From PALSA-693 sp963702305 (GTDB lineage: Bacteria > Actinomycetota > Acidimicrobiia > Acidimicrobiales > Palsa-688), in NCBI GenBank assembly GCA_963702305.1, contig CAVPBX010000012.1, forward strand, positions 1 to 64,000: DNA of 64,000 bases, written 5' to 3'. A program made the position numbers and the translations under genes. The first letter of the stretch is position 1. The number at the start of each line of letters is the position of its first letter. The notes under the pieces were generated by a model. The model made no database searches. It was not told where the DNA came from and saw only the letters and a program-made list of their open reading frames with translations. Below are positions 55,594 to 64,000 of this stretch, piece by piece.

Positions 55594-56342
55594 CTACGGC
55601 GTTTCGGTGCAACCGAGCGTCACCAGCACCTGCCGCATCTGCTGATCGAACATGTCGTCGGCCGGGCGCAGCTCGGTCGGGATGTGCCCGAACAACTCCA
55701 GGGTGATGGCGCCGTGGAGGTGCATCCAGGCGAACATGCAGCCGGCCAGGGCCGCCGGAGGTAGTCCCTCCCCCTCGTGCGAGCCCCACCGCCGGAACTT
55801 GGCCCGTAACCGGGCCGCGCCGGGTCCGACCAGGTCCGGCGGGTGCAGGGAGCCGCGCTGGATGCCCTCGATCATGACCCGGAACAGGACATTGACGCCC
55901 CGGACCATTTCCGCCTTGGCCTCCGGGGCGTACATCTCGAAGCCGGGCACCGGTGTGCCGAACATCAAGGCGTACTCCGCCGGATGGGCGAGCGACCAGG
56001 AGCGGTAGGCGCGCACCACCCGGAGGAAGCGGTCGCGCAGCTGTCCCTGCGGCGCCGACTGGGCCTCGGCGGCTTCCAGGGCATCGGCCAACGACGCGAA
56101 CCCGTCGCGCGCCAGCTCCGTCAACAGCACGTCGCGGCTGGAGTAGTACCGGTAGAGCGCCGACGAGGTCATGCCCATGTCGCGGGCGATGGCGCGCAGT
56201 GACAACGAGATGGCACCGGCCTCGGCGATCTGGGCCCAGGCCAGGGTCTTGATCTCCGTCAGGGTCGCTTGGCGCAGGCGGTCCCGCCGGCGAATCGGCT
56301 CGGCGGGGGGTCCGGTCGCGGGAATGGCTTCGATGCCGTCAC
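55594..56342 (-). CDS. TetR-family regulator, 5' end out of frame or atypical start
   Basis: The helix-turn-helix reads LSLRAIARDMGMTSSALYRY, followed by a TetR_C-type ligand domain ending VLVTLGCTETP. The first helix (RRDRLRQATLTEIKTLAWAQ) lies upstream in the same frame, but that frame has no ATG, GTG or TTG before its own stop. A GTG at 56342 in another frame would join if one base were missing from the G6 run at 56305-56310. A TTG at 56205 would start inside the DNA-binding domain. It diverges from the MMPL gene, which it probably represses. Confidence 0.78.
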
Positions 56343-56352
56343 CCTACCACTC

Positions 56353-56414
56353 AGAGAGCACCGCTCACTTTCCCTACATATGCTCTTGACTTGGGGCCGG
56401 CCGCCGTGGAGGAT
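56353..56414 (+). promoter_or_regulatory. Candidate TetR operator and MMPL promoter
   Basis: AGAGAGC (56353-56359) and GCTCACT (56363-56369) form a dyad around ACC with one mismatch pair. Downstream, TTGACT (56386-56391) and GAGGAT (56409-56414) are 17 bases apart, a fair -35/-10 pair for the MMPL gene 45 bases on. Position between a TetR gene and an efflux-type gene supports autoregulated repression. All assigned by eye. Confidence 0.35.
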
Positions 56415-56458
56415 GGGTCGCACCGATCCGTTCCCCCAACCCCTCGGGAGTCACGACG

Positions 56459-58687
56459 ATGTTCCAGCGTCTCGGCCGGCTGGCCACTACCCGTTCCCGA
56501 CTCATCCTCGCCCTCACCGGCATCGGCATCCTCCTGGCCGCGGTCGCCGGGATTCACGCCACCGCCAAGCTCAAGTCGTCGGGGTTCGTCAGCGCCCACG
56601 CCCCTTCCCAGTTGGCGACCAACCAGATGGACAGCCATTTCGGCGGGTCACCCAATTTGATCCTCCTGGTCCAGGCTCGGGCCGGCACGGTGGATCAACC
56701 GGCGGTCGTCGCCGCCGGGCGGGCCATCACCGCCGAGGTGGCGGCCGCACGCGGGGTCAGCCAGGTCACCTCCTACTGGACGACCGGAAGCCCGGCCCTG
56801 CGCAGCCGATCCGGGACCGAGGCGCTGGTCATGGCCCACGTCGCCGGCAACGATTCGGTCCTCAAGGACCGGACCAACGCGGTGATCGCCACGGTCGCCC
56901 ACGCCACCGGCCCGGTCACGGTGCGGGCGGGCGGCGAGGCGGCGGCGGGCAACGCCATCGGATCCCAGATCACCAAGGACCTGGCCCTCGCCGAGGGCAT
57001 CACGGTCCCCCTGACCATGATCCTGCTGATCCTGGCCTTCGGCAGCCTGGTCGCCGCGGCGCTCCCCGTCGCCATCGGCCTGATGTCCATCCTGGCCACC
57101 CTGGCCGTGCTGTGGATCGTGGGGAGCATCACGTCGGTCAGCATCTACGCCCTCAACCTCACCACCGCCATGAGCCTGGGGTTGGCGATCGACTACTCGC
57201 TGCTCATGGTCAACCGCTACCGCGAGGAGCTGGCCGGCGGCCTGTCCGTGGAGGACGCGGTGCGGCGCAGCGTCCACACGGCCGGCCGCACCATCCTCTT
57301 CTCCGCCGGCACGGTGGCCGCAGCAATGGCCGCCCTGCTGGTGTTCCCCGTGTACTTCCTGCGGTCCTTCGCCTACGCCGGGATCAGCGTGGTGGCCCTG
57401 GCCACCGTGGGGGCCCTGGTGGTCCTGCCGGCCATCCTCAACCTGCTCGGCCGGCGCGTCAACTCCCTACCGGTACGCCTCGGGGCGGGCCGGCGGCCGG
57501 CGTTCGGTCGGGCCGAGTCGCCGTTCTGGCGCCGGGTGGCGACCGGGGTCATGCGGCGCCCCGTCGCCGCCGGTCTTCCCGTCGTGGTGGTGCTGGTCGT
57601 CCTCGGCCTGCCGTTCGCGCATGTGCACTTCGGCACCCCCGACGACCGGGTGCTGCCCACCAGTGCGCCCGCCCGCCAGGTCGGCGACGCCCTGCGCACC
57701 CAGTTCACCGCGAACGCCAACGCCACCCTCGACGTGGTGACCACCAGGGCCCTGCCCCCCGCCGCGGCGGCCGACTACAGCCGGTCGCTGTCGTCGGTCC
57801 CGGGCATCTCGCAGGTCACCGGACCGGCGGGCATCTGGGCGGGCGGCGCGGAGATCTCCACCGGCGGTCCGATCGCCACCGCCCACCAGAGCCCGGCCAG
57901 CAGCTGGTTCTCGGCCGTCATCACCCCGGACCCGCTGAGCGGCGCCGCCCAGTCCCTGGTCCACCACGTCCGCAGCCTGGCCGTGCCGGGCGGCGTCACC
58001 AGTTACGTCGGTGGCGGCGCCGCCTCGCTGGTGGACCAGAAGCACGACCTCGGCAGCCACCTACCGCTGGCCCTGCTCTTGATCGTCCTGACCACCCTGA
58101 TCGTCCTGTGGCTGTTCACGGGCAGCGTGGTGCTCCCGATCAAGGCCCTGGTGCTCAACGTCCTGAGCCTGAGCGCGGTCTTCGGCGCCATGGTGTGGAT
58201 CTTCCAGTACGGCCACCTGTCCGGTCTGCTCGGCTTCACCCCCCTCCCCACCAGCACCACCATGCCGCTGCTGCTGTTCTGCATCGCGTTCGGGTTGTCA
58301 ATGGACTACGAGGTGTTCGTGCTGTCGCGGATCAAGGAGCTCCACGACGCCGGCACGCCAAACGCCGAGGCGGTGGCAGGCGGCTTGGCCCGCACCGGGC
58401 GGATCGTCACGACCGCGGCCGCGCTGTTGGCGGTCACCTTCTTTGCCTTCGGCACCTCGAAGGTGAGCTTCATCCAGATGTTCGGCATCGGGACCGGTCT
58501 GGCCATCCTGGTGGACGCCAGCCTCATCCGGGGCGTGCTGGTGCCGGCGTTCATGCGCCTCGCCGGCGACGCCAACTGGTGGTCGCCCGGGCCGCTGCGC
58601 CGCCTGCACGACCGCATCGGCCTAGGGGAAGCCGGACCTGCCGAACCGCCGCGGCCGGCACCCGCCCCCGAGTCGGTGCCGGCCTAG
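56459..58687 (+). CDS. MMPL-family RND transporter
   Basis: Membrane exporter of 742 residues, one polypeptide with two repeats of six membrane segments. The first external loop runs from about 45 to 180, then FGSLVAAALPVAIGLMSILA and the conserved GLAIDYSLLMVNRYREEL near 240. The second repeat has FGLSMDYEVFVLSRIKELHD near 618, with the buried Asp-Tyr pairs of the proton relay. Actinobacterial MMPLs export lipids or drugs. The flanking TetR gene suggests inducible export. Its stop overlaps the convergent GH15 stop within CTAG. Confidence 0.92.
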   Translation: MFQRLGRLATTRSRLILALTGIGILLAAVAGIHATAKLKSSGFVSAHAPSQLATNQMDSHFGGSPNLILLVQARAGTVDQPAVVAAGRAITAEVAAARGVSQVTSYWTTGSPALRSRSGTEALVMAHVAGNDSVLKDRTNAVIATVAHATGPVTVRAGGEAAAGNAIGSQITKDLALAEGITVPLTMILLILAFGSLVAAALPVAIGLMSILATLAVLWIVGSITSVSIYALNLTTAMSLGLAIDYSLLMVNRYREELAGGLSVEDAVRRSVHTAGRTILFSAGTVAAAMAALLVFPVYFLRSFAYAGISVVALATVGALVVLPAILNLLGRRVNSLPVRLGAGRRPAFGRAESPFWRRVATGVMRRPVAAGLPVVVVLVVLGLPFAHVHFGTPDDRVLPTSAPARQVGDALRTQFTANANATLDVVTTRALPPAAAADYSRSLSSVPGISQVTGPAGIWAGGAEISTGGPIATAHQSPASSWFSAVITPDPLSGAAQSLVHHVRSLAVPGGVTSYVGGGAASLVDQKHDLGSHLPLALLLIVLTTLIVLWLFTGSVVLPIKALVLNVLSLSAVFGAMVWIFQYGHLSGLLGFTPLPTSTTMPLLLFCIAFGLSMDYEVFVLSRIKELHDAGTPNAEAVAGGLARTGRIVTTAAALLAVTFFAFGTSKVSFIQMFGIGTGLAILVDASLIRGVLVPAFMRLAGDANWWSPGPLRRLHDRIGLGEAGPAEPPRPAPAPESVPA

Positions 58688-60767
58688 CCGAGCCGGTCGG
58701 CCCTACCGGCGGGCAGCGGCTCGTCGTCCGAAGGGTGCCCATCGCCGCCCAGGCCGGCGCCACCCGGGCCGGCACCGCCCATGGCCAGGCCGGACGGCGG
58801 CGGGGTCAGGCCGGGCGGGGCCACGACCACCGGCGCGCTGGTGTTCTCCTCGGCCCGGATCACGTGCATGACCGCGTTGACCAGGGCCAGGTGGGTGAAG
58901 GCCTGCGGGAAGTTGCCCAGGTGCCGGCCGGTGTGGGGGTCCAGCTCCTCGGCGTACAACTCGAGTGGGCTGGCATACGACAACAGCCGCTCGCACAGCC
59001 GCTTGCCCCGCTCCACCTCGCCGATCTCGATGAGGGCGGACACCAGCCAGAAGGAGCAGATGGTGAAGGTGCCTTCCTCCCCCTTCAGCCCGTCGTCGGT
59101 CTCGGTCGACCCGGTAGCGGAGGACCAGACCCTCGTAGGTGAGTTCGTCGGCGATGGCCAGCACGGTGGCCCGGATGCGCGGGTCCTCCGGCGGCAGGAA
59201 GCGCAGCAGCGGCAGGAGCAACAACGACGCGTCCAAGGAGGTGGACCCGTAGCTCTGCACGAAGACCCCCCGCGCTGTCCACGCCGTTCTGGCAGATGTC
59301 CGTGTGGATCTGATCCGCCAAGGTCTGCCATTTTTCCGCGTACATGGGCTCGTCGAAGAGGCGGGCCAGTCGGGCCCCCCGGTCCATCGCCACCCAGCAC
59401 ATGAACTTGCTGGACGTGAAGTGCTGCGGCTCGCCCCGCACCTCCCAGATGCCGCGGTCGGGCTCCTCCCAGTGCTCGGCGGCGCACTCCACCTGCTGCT
59501 TGAGCACGGGCCAGAACGACTCCTGCAGCTGCGACCGGGACCGGGCGTGCAACAGCACCGAGTCGAGGACCGCCCCCCACACGTCGTGCTGCTTCTGGCT
59601 GTAGGCGGCGTTGCCGATGCGCACCGGCCAGGCCCCCTCGTAGCCGGTGAGGTGGGGCAGGGACTCCTCGGTCAGCTCCCGCTCGCCGCCGACCCCGTAC
59701 ATCACCTGCAGGGCCTGGCCGTCCCGGCAGGCGTCGGCGATGAAGTAGAAGAAGTCGTTGGCCTCGCGGTCGAAGCCCAGGGTGTACAGCCCCCACAGGG
59801 CGAAGGTGGAGTCCCGGACCCAGGCGTAGCGGTAGTCCCAGTTGCGCTCGCCGTGCGGGGTCTCGGGCAGGCTGGTGGTGGCCGCGGCCAGCAGGGCGCC
59901 GCTCGGGGCGTAGGTGAGGCCCTTGAGGGTCAAGGCGCTGCGCTGCAGGTAGCTGCGCCAGCGGTGGTCGGGAAAGTCGCCCTGGGTGATCCACTGCCGC
60001 CAGTGCTCGGACGTGCGGGCCATGCGCTCGTTGGCGTCCTCGAAGGTCAGCGGCGCCGGCAGCGGCGACCACGACAGGGCCACGAAGTGGCAGTCACCCT
60101 CGACCATGCGGGTCCGGGCGTTGAGGCCCCGGCGCTCCACCCCCGGCCGCAGGTCGGTGGTGACGCGCAGCTTCACGGCGGCACCCTCACCGGTGGCCAG
60201 GACCTGGCCGTAACCGTCGCCCTCGTACTGCCAGTCCGGTTCGATCCGGCCGTAGTCGAACACCGGGTCGCAGGTCACGGACAGGTCGACCGAGCCGCTC
60301 ACGCATTTGATGGTGCGCAGCAGACAGTGCTCGGCGTCGTAGTCGGTCGGCGACCGCCGGTGGGTCTTGGACCGCTCCGTCAGGTTGTGCCACGGGCCCA
60401 TGCACAGGGCGTCGCGGACGATGAGCCAGCCGGTGCGGGTCTGCCAGGTGGTCTCGACCATCAGGCTGCCCGGCAGGTAGCGGCGGGCGGCGGGGACCAT
60501 CTCGTCGTACGGGCCGACGCGAAACGAGCCGGCGCTGCGGTCGAGGATGGCGCTGAAGATCGACGGCGAGTCCGGCCGGGGCACGCACATCCACTCCACC
60601 GCCCCGCTCGGGGCGATCAGGCAGGTGCTCTCGCAATCGGACAGAAAGGCGTAGTCGGCGATCGGCGGGAACGGGCTGCCGCCCCACATGGCCGAGCCGG
60701 CGTCGGCTTCGAACGCGCCGGTAGTGGCGTCGGGGTGGGGGGGATCGGTGCCGTTCACGCCCCGCAT
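58684..60767 (-). CDS. GH15 glycoside hydrolase (glucoamylase/trehalase type), two one-base frameshifts
   Basis: Inverting hydrolase of alpha-glucosidic bonds, probably cytoplasmic trehalase or glucoamylase. The ATG at 60767 follows AAAGGTG. SPFPPIADYAFLSDCESTCL opens the N-terminal domain. The catalytic domain has RNWDYRYAWVRDSTFALWGL. The frame then breaks near 59275 (a G6 run) and continues VFVQSYGSTSLDASLLLLPL. It breaks again near 59108 (GTCGACCGAGACC) and continues ETDDGLKGEEGTFTICSFWL, which holds the conserved catalytic region. Removing two bases gives 693 residues. The C-terminal tail is Gly/Ala/Pro-rich. Confidence 0.88.
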
Positions 60768-60820
60768 GCTAAGCACCTTTGGGACCGAAGTCATGGCTCC
60801 CGCCCTGGTAGCGGGGGGTA

Positions 60821-62110
60821 TTACGTCACAGCGGCGCGGGCCGGCGCCAGCCGAGCCAGGGCCAGGCCGCCCTCGAAGGGCCGCCCACCGAACGCCCAGG
60901 GGGCCCGGTAGCCGGTGGGGCCGAGGGGGGTGCCGGTCTCCTCGACCGACGGGCCGATCCGGGCCGCGATGGGGGTCAGGGCGTCCAGGTCGAAGCCGTA
61001 CACCCGGGCCGCGGTGCCGCCCAGAATCTTCCGGCACCGCTCGACCGGCTGGTCGTGCAGGGCCCAGCGCAGGGCTTCCCGGGAGTGCGGGGTCGTGCCC
61101 TCCTCATGCGGGTAATCGCTCCCCCACATCAGGTGGTCCTCGCCGAGATAGTCGATCATGCTCGCCTCCATGGGCGAGAAGGCGCTGGCGCCGAAGTAGC
61201 AGTTGCGTCGCACGTACTCGGTGGCGCTGAGGGTGAGCTCGTCGACGGACGATCCGCCGAACATGCCATAGGTGCGGTTACCGGCCGACGACTTCATAGT
61301 CGGCACCATGGCGTCGAGGGTGGCCAGCTGCATGCGCACGAACATGGTGCCCTGCTCGGTCGGCACGAAGCGCAGCCGGGGATACCGCTCGAACACCCCG
61401 GCCAGGATCAGGTGGGGGATGGTGCGGTGGGCCCAGGAGGCCATCTCGGTGATGAGCACCGCGTTGGACGCCGGCTGATCCATCGGCATCTCCGGGCTGC
61501 CGGCGCCACTGTGCTGCACCACGCTGATGTCCAGGTCCTGGCACAGGGCCCAGACGGGCTCGTAGCGGGTGTGGAACAGCGGCTCCACCACCGGGTCGCC
61601 GGGCGACACGGCCGGGATCAGCACCCCGCCGAAGCAGTCCTGCGCCGCGCCCCAGCGGATCTCGGCCAGGGCCAGGTCGATGTCATGCGGGAAGATCTGG
61701 ATCAGCCCTCGCCGGCGGGCGGGCGCCAGCGAGCAGAAGTCGACCTGCCAGCGGTTGTGGGCCTGGATGCCGGCCCAGCGCTGCTCGAGCTCCCGGGGCG
61801 TGCGGGGCAGGCTGATGGTGATGTTGGGGGTGGTGGGAAAAAAAGGGGGCACGGTGTTGGGAAAGAGGACCTCCCCCGCCACCCCGTCCGCGTCGACCTC
61901 GGCCATGCGGAACTCGCTGTCCCAATTCCGCTTGGCGGTGGCGATCATCAGGTCGTCGAACGGGCTGATGTAGCCGGCCGCCCAGGTCTCGAACTCGTCG
62001 TGGTAGGCGGCGGGCAGGTACTCCTTGTACTGGCGCATCTCCGCCCCGGCGTGGGTGTCGGCGGAGATCACGACGTACCGATCGATGGTGTCCCAGGTGC
62101 TGCCCGTCAC
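60821..62110 (-). CDS. Amidohydrolase family protein (Amidohydro_2)
   Basis: TIM-barrel hydrolase or decarboxylase of 429 residues. A GTG at 62110 follows AAGGAGGAAAATT, a near-perfect ribosome site; an upstream in-frame start is not needed. The N-terminus reads YVVISADTHAGAEMRQYKEY. Later landmarks are the barrel His in DISVVQHSGAGSPE near 215 and the conserved end HLMWGSDYPHEEGTTPHSRE near 343. Related actinobacterial enzymes act on aromatic or steroid-derived acids. It is followed on the same strand by GH15. Confidence 0.88.
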   Translation of the reverse strand: MTGSTWDTIDRYVVISADTHAGAEMRQYKEYLPAAYHDEFETWAAGYISPFDDLMIATAKRNWDSEFRMAEVDADGVAGEVLFPNTVPPFFPTTPNITISLPRTPRELEQRWAGIQAHNRWQVDFCSLAPARRRGLIQIFPHDIDLALAEIRWGAAQDCFGGVLIPAVSPGDPVVEPLFHTRYEPVWALCQDLDISVVQHSGAGSPEMPMDQPASNAVLITEMASWAHRTIPHLILAGVFERYPRLRFVPTEQGTMFVRMQLATLDAMVPTMKSSAGNRTYGMFGGSSVDELTLSATEYVRRNCYFGASAFSPMEASMIDYLGEDHLMWGSDYPHEEGTTPHSREALRWALHDQPVERCRKILGGTAARVYGFDLDALTPIAARIGPSVEETGTPLGPTGYRAPWAFGGRPFEGGLALARLAPARAAVT

Positions 62111-62191
62111 AATTTTCCTCCTTGAGGTGGCCCTCATTGGGGGCCCTTCGAGGCTACGCTATTCCTTGACTCATATCAACTATCTCGGCGA

Positions 62192-63028
62192 TCAGGCCGT
62201 CACCCGGGCGGACGCCCCGGCGCTGATGTCGAGTACCGCCCCCGTGATATGACGGCCGCCGCGGCCGACCAGAAAGAGGATGGCCGCAGTGACGTCCTCG
62301 GGTGGCAGGATCGGATCGGGCTGAACGTGAAGCAGGCCCAGGAACGCGGCGGCGTCCTCGAAGGTCGGATGGGGCAGGTCAGGCCGGACCTTGCGGGCCA
62401 CCGCGGCGTTCCGCACCATCGGCGTGTCGACGGTGCCGGGGGCCACCGCGTTGACGGTGATGCCGAAGGGGGCCAGGTCTTGGGCGGTGCTCTTGACCAG
62501 TCCGATCACGCCCCACTTCGAGGCCACGTAGGCGCCCACGCCGCCAATCGCGCCTCGGCCCATCATGGAGGAGATCCCGATCATGCGTCCGTAGCGCTGC
62601 TTGATCATGATGGGTGCCACGGCCCGGAAGCTGATGAAGACGCCGGTGAGGTTGGTGGCGATCACGTCGTCCCACACCTCGGCGCTGGCGACCTGGATCG
62701 GCGCCCCGGCGCTGATACCGGCGTTGGCCACCAGGATATCGATGCGGCCCAGGGTGGCTTCGGCCTCGTCCACCACGGCCTGGATCTGCGCCGGATCCCG
62801 CACATCCGCCTTCCGGGCCAGGACCTGCCGGCCCTCCTTCTCCACCAGGTTGGCGGTCTCGTCGAGGTCTGCGGTAGACGCCAGCGGGTAGTCGAGCGAC
62901 TCGAGGTCCTGGCACCCGTCCACCAGAACCACGTCAGCGCCCTCGCGGGCGAAGGCCACCGCGTGACTGCGCCCCATCCCCCGCGCCCCGCCGGTGACCA
63001 GCGCGACCTGTCCCTCGAGTTGGCCCAC
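62192..63028 (-). CDS. Mycofactocin-type SDR oxidoreductase
   Basis: 278 residues from a GTG at 63028; the open frame extends further upstream but without coding look. The start is EGQVALVTGGARGMGRSHAV. VDGCQDLESLDYPLAS with the following ADLDETANLVEKEGRQVLAR is the insert that marks mycofactocin-coupled SDRs, whose NAD stays bound and is re-oxidised by mycofactocin. The catalytic Ser and Tyr-Lys are in GISSMMGRGAIGGVGAYVAS and KWG near 150-170. A neighbouring amidohydrolase suggests a shared catabolic role. Mycofactocin synthesis genes are not in this window. Confidence 0.88.
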   Translation of the reverse strand: MGQLEGQVALVTGGARGMGRSHAVAFAREGADVVLVDGCQDLESLDYPLASTADLDETANLVEKEGRQVLARKADVRDPAQIQAVVDEAEATLGRIDILVANAGISAGAPIQVASAEVWDDVIATNLTGVFISFRAVAPIMIKQRYGRMIGISSMMGRGAIGGVGAYVASKWGVIGLVKSTAQDLAPFGITVNAVAPGTVDTPMVRNAAVARKVRPDLPHPTFEDAAAFLGLLHVQPDPILPPEDVTAAILFLVGRGGRHITGAVLDISAGASARVTA

Positions 63029-63223
63029 GCCGCCGAATGTAGGTTCGGCGGCCCCGACCGACCCGACCCCCGATGCCACTGGCCGGGACAGCCGTGCGGA
63101 CGCGGTCGGCACCGGACCTGGGACCGTTGACACCAGGGCCGAGATGGGTAGTCTGGGCCGAAATCCGGCAAATTGTGCCATTGGTCACAGTGGTCGGAGC
63201 GACGCCACAGAAGGAGACCGCGC

Positions 63224-64000
63224 ATGCCCAGACCTGCCCGGCGGCCGCTTCTCTCGGATGCCGCGACCCCGCCGGCCCCGCCGGCTCGTTCGCCGGGGAT
63301 CCCCCGGCGGCGATTCCTCGGCTACCTGATCGCCGCCCCCACCCTGGCGGCCGCGGCCCCGATGCTGCTGGAGTCGCTCGGGCAGCCCGCCGAGGCCGTC
63401 GTCCCCTCCCTCCCCGAGCCGTCCGAGCTCTACGACCTGAGCGACCTCCTGACCGATGCCGCCCTACCCACGTCCGGGCTCATCACCGTGGTTGTCAATG
63501 CCGATGGATCCGCGTCGTTCGCCCTGCCGCGCGCCGAGGTCGGTCAGGGCATCACCACCGCCGTCGCCATGACCATCGCCGAGGAGATGGACCTGGCCGT
63601 GGCCCAGGTGAACGTCACCCTCGCCGACGCCCGGCCCGAGCTGCTCTGGAATCAGCTGACGGGCGGGTCCAACAGCATGCACGCCGTCTTCACGCCCGTC
63701 CGGGTCGCCGCGGCCATCGCCCGCCAGCAGTTGCTGCAAGCGGCCGTGGCCCTGCTGGGCGGGGTGCCGTCCGACTTCACGGTGCGCCATGGGGTCATCA
63801 CCGCCCCGTCCGGTCAGACGGTCACCTACGGCTCGCTGGCCGGCTCGGCGGCCGCGGCCCAGACGACGCAGGTGTCGGTCCAGCTCAAGCCCAACGCCGC
63901 GTTCACGGTGGTCGGCACCCCGCAGGGCCGTATCGACGCCCTCGACATCGTCACGGGGCGCAAACAGTTCACCATGGACCTCGACGTGCCGGGGGCCCTA
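63224..64000 (+). CDS. Molybdopterin-binding oxidoreductase large subunit, Tat-like signal, partial
   Basis: The ATG at 63224 follows AAGGAG. The N-terminus carries a twin-arginine-like signal (PRRRFLGYLIAAPTLAAAAP), so export in folded form is likely. The next part reads SGLITVVVNADGSASFALPR and AEVGQGITTAVAMTIAEEMD, which are marks of the isoquinoline 1-oxidoreductase or aldehyde dehydrogenase large subunit, then LTGGSNSMHAVFTPVRVAAA. The gene runs off the window after 259 residues. The [2Fe-2S] subunit is presumably outside. It would depend on Moco, whose genes are at 16321-19162. Confidence 0.85.
   Translation, partial: MPRPARRPLLSDAATPPAPPARSPGIPRRRFLGYLIAAPTLAAAAPMLLESLGQPAEAVVPSLPEPSELYDLSDLLTDAALPTSGLITVVVNADGSASFALPRAEVGQGITTAVAMTIAEEMDLAVAQVNVTLADARPELLWNQLTGGSNSMHAVFTPVRVAAAIARQQLLQAAVALLGGVPSDFTVRHGVITAPSGQTVTYGSLAGSAAAAQTTQVSVQLKPNAAFTVVGTPQGRIDALDIVTGRKQFTMDLDVPGAL

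Overview
The window is about 64 kb of very GC-rich DNA from an actinobacterium. The gene content fits a soil or water Actinomycetota, possibly of the Acidimicrobiia type: an IS110 transposase, an ECF41-type sigma factor, a mycofactocin-type SDR, a mycothiol-type maleylpyruvate isomerase fold, phosphotransferase/DUF6285 pairs and the MEP pathway enzyme Dxs. The taxonomic guess is inference from gene families; no rRNA is present.

Layout. (1) 1-9290 is an accessory region beside a tRNA-Ala(CGC) gene at 9291-9364. It holds an IS256 transposase cut by the window edge, an intact IS110 transposase with a structured leader, a 1236-residue MobF relaxase-helicase, and then debris of IS3, IS21, an RHS protein and a tyrosine integrase. 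The integrase stub, four GATAGGTCCA boxes and the tRNA 3' end together look like one half of an attachment region. (2) 9416-14576 is lipid catabolism: an acyl-CoA ligase, enoyl-CoA hydratase, hotdog protein and SDR operon, diverging from an alpha/beta hydrolase. (3) 14845-22371 holds a bacterial translin, the molybdenum cofactor operon galU-moeA-moaA-moaC, a CIRCE-preceded fmdB, an MTA phosphorylase-like enzyme and UppP. (4) 22512-31808 holds a Nudix enzyme, the TldD/PmbA pair, an L,D-transpeptidase and an isoprenoid cluster (PAP2, polyprenyl synthase, dxs). (5) 31798-45274 holds SRAP, a phosphodiester glycosidase-like protein, a large membrane protein, acyl-CoA metabolism, a response regulator/histidine kinase/ECF41 operon, a phosphotransferase/DUF6285 pair and a serine hydrolase. 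(6) 46125-54979 holds zwf, a GT-C glycosyltransferase next to a paralogue of the large membrane protein, a sigma/anti-sigma pair and surE. (7) 55594-64000 holds TetR/MMPL, a GH15 glucoamylase, an amidohydrolase, a mycofactocin-type SDR and the start of a molybdenum hydroxylase, a possible consumer of the cofactor made by the moa/moe genes.

A pattern runs through the chromosomal part. Seven conserved genes (galU, pmbA, tldD, a FlK-like thioesterase, a DUF4389 gene, a GH15 gene hit twice, and one hypothetical gene) are each out of frame, and every break is repaired by removing exactly one base. A TetR gene has a possible one-base loss in a G run. A sequence-quality origin is the simplest explanation, so these genes are reported as full-length loci with the break marked.

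The most distinctive biology is the integrase/arm-site/tRNA module, the IS110 leader as a bridge-RNA candidate, CIRCE upstream of fmdB, a bacterial translin, a long low-GC inverted repeat, a four-copy repeat spanning two convergent stop codons, and the duplicated GT-C-like membrane protein family.
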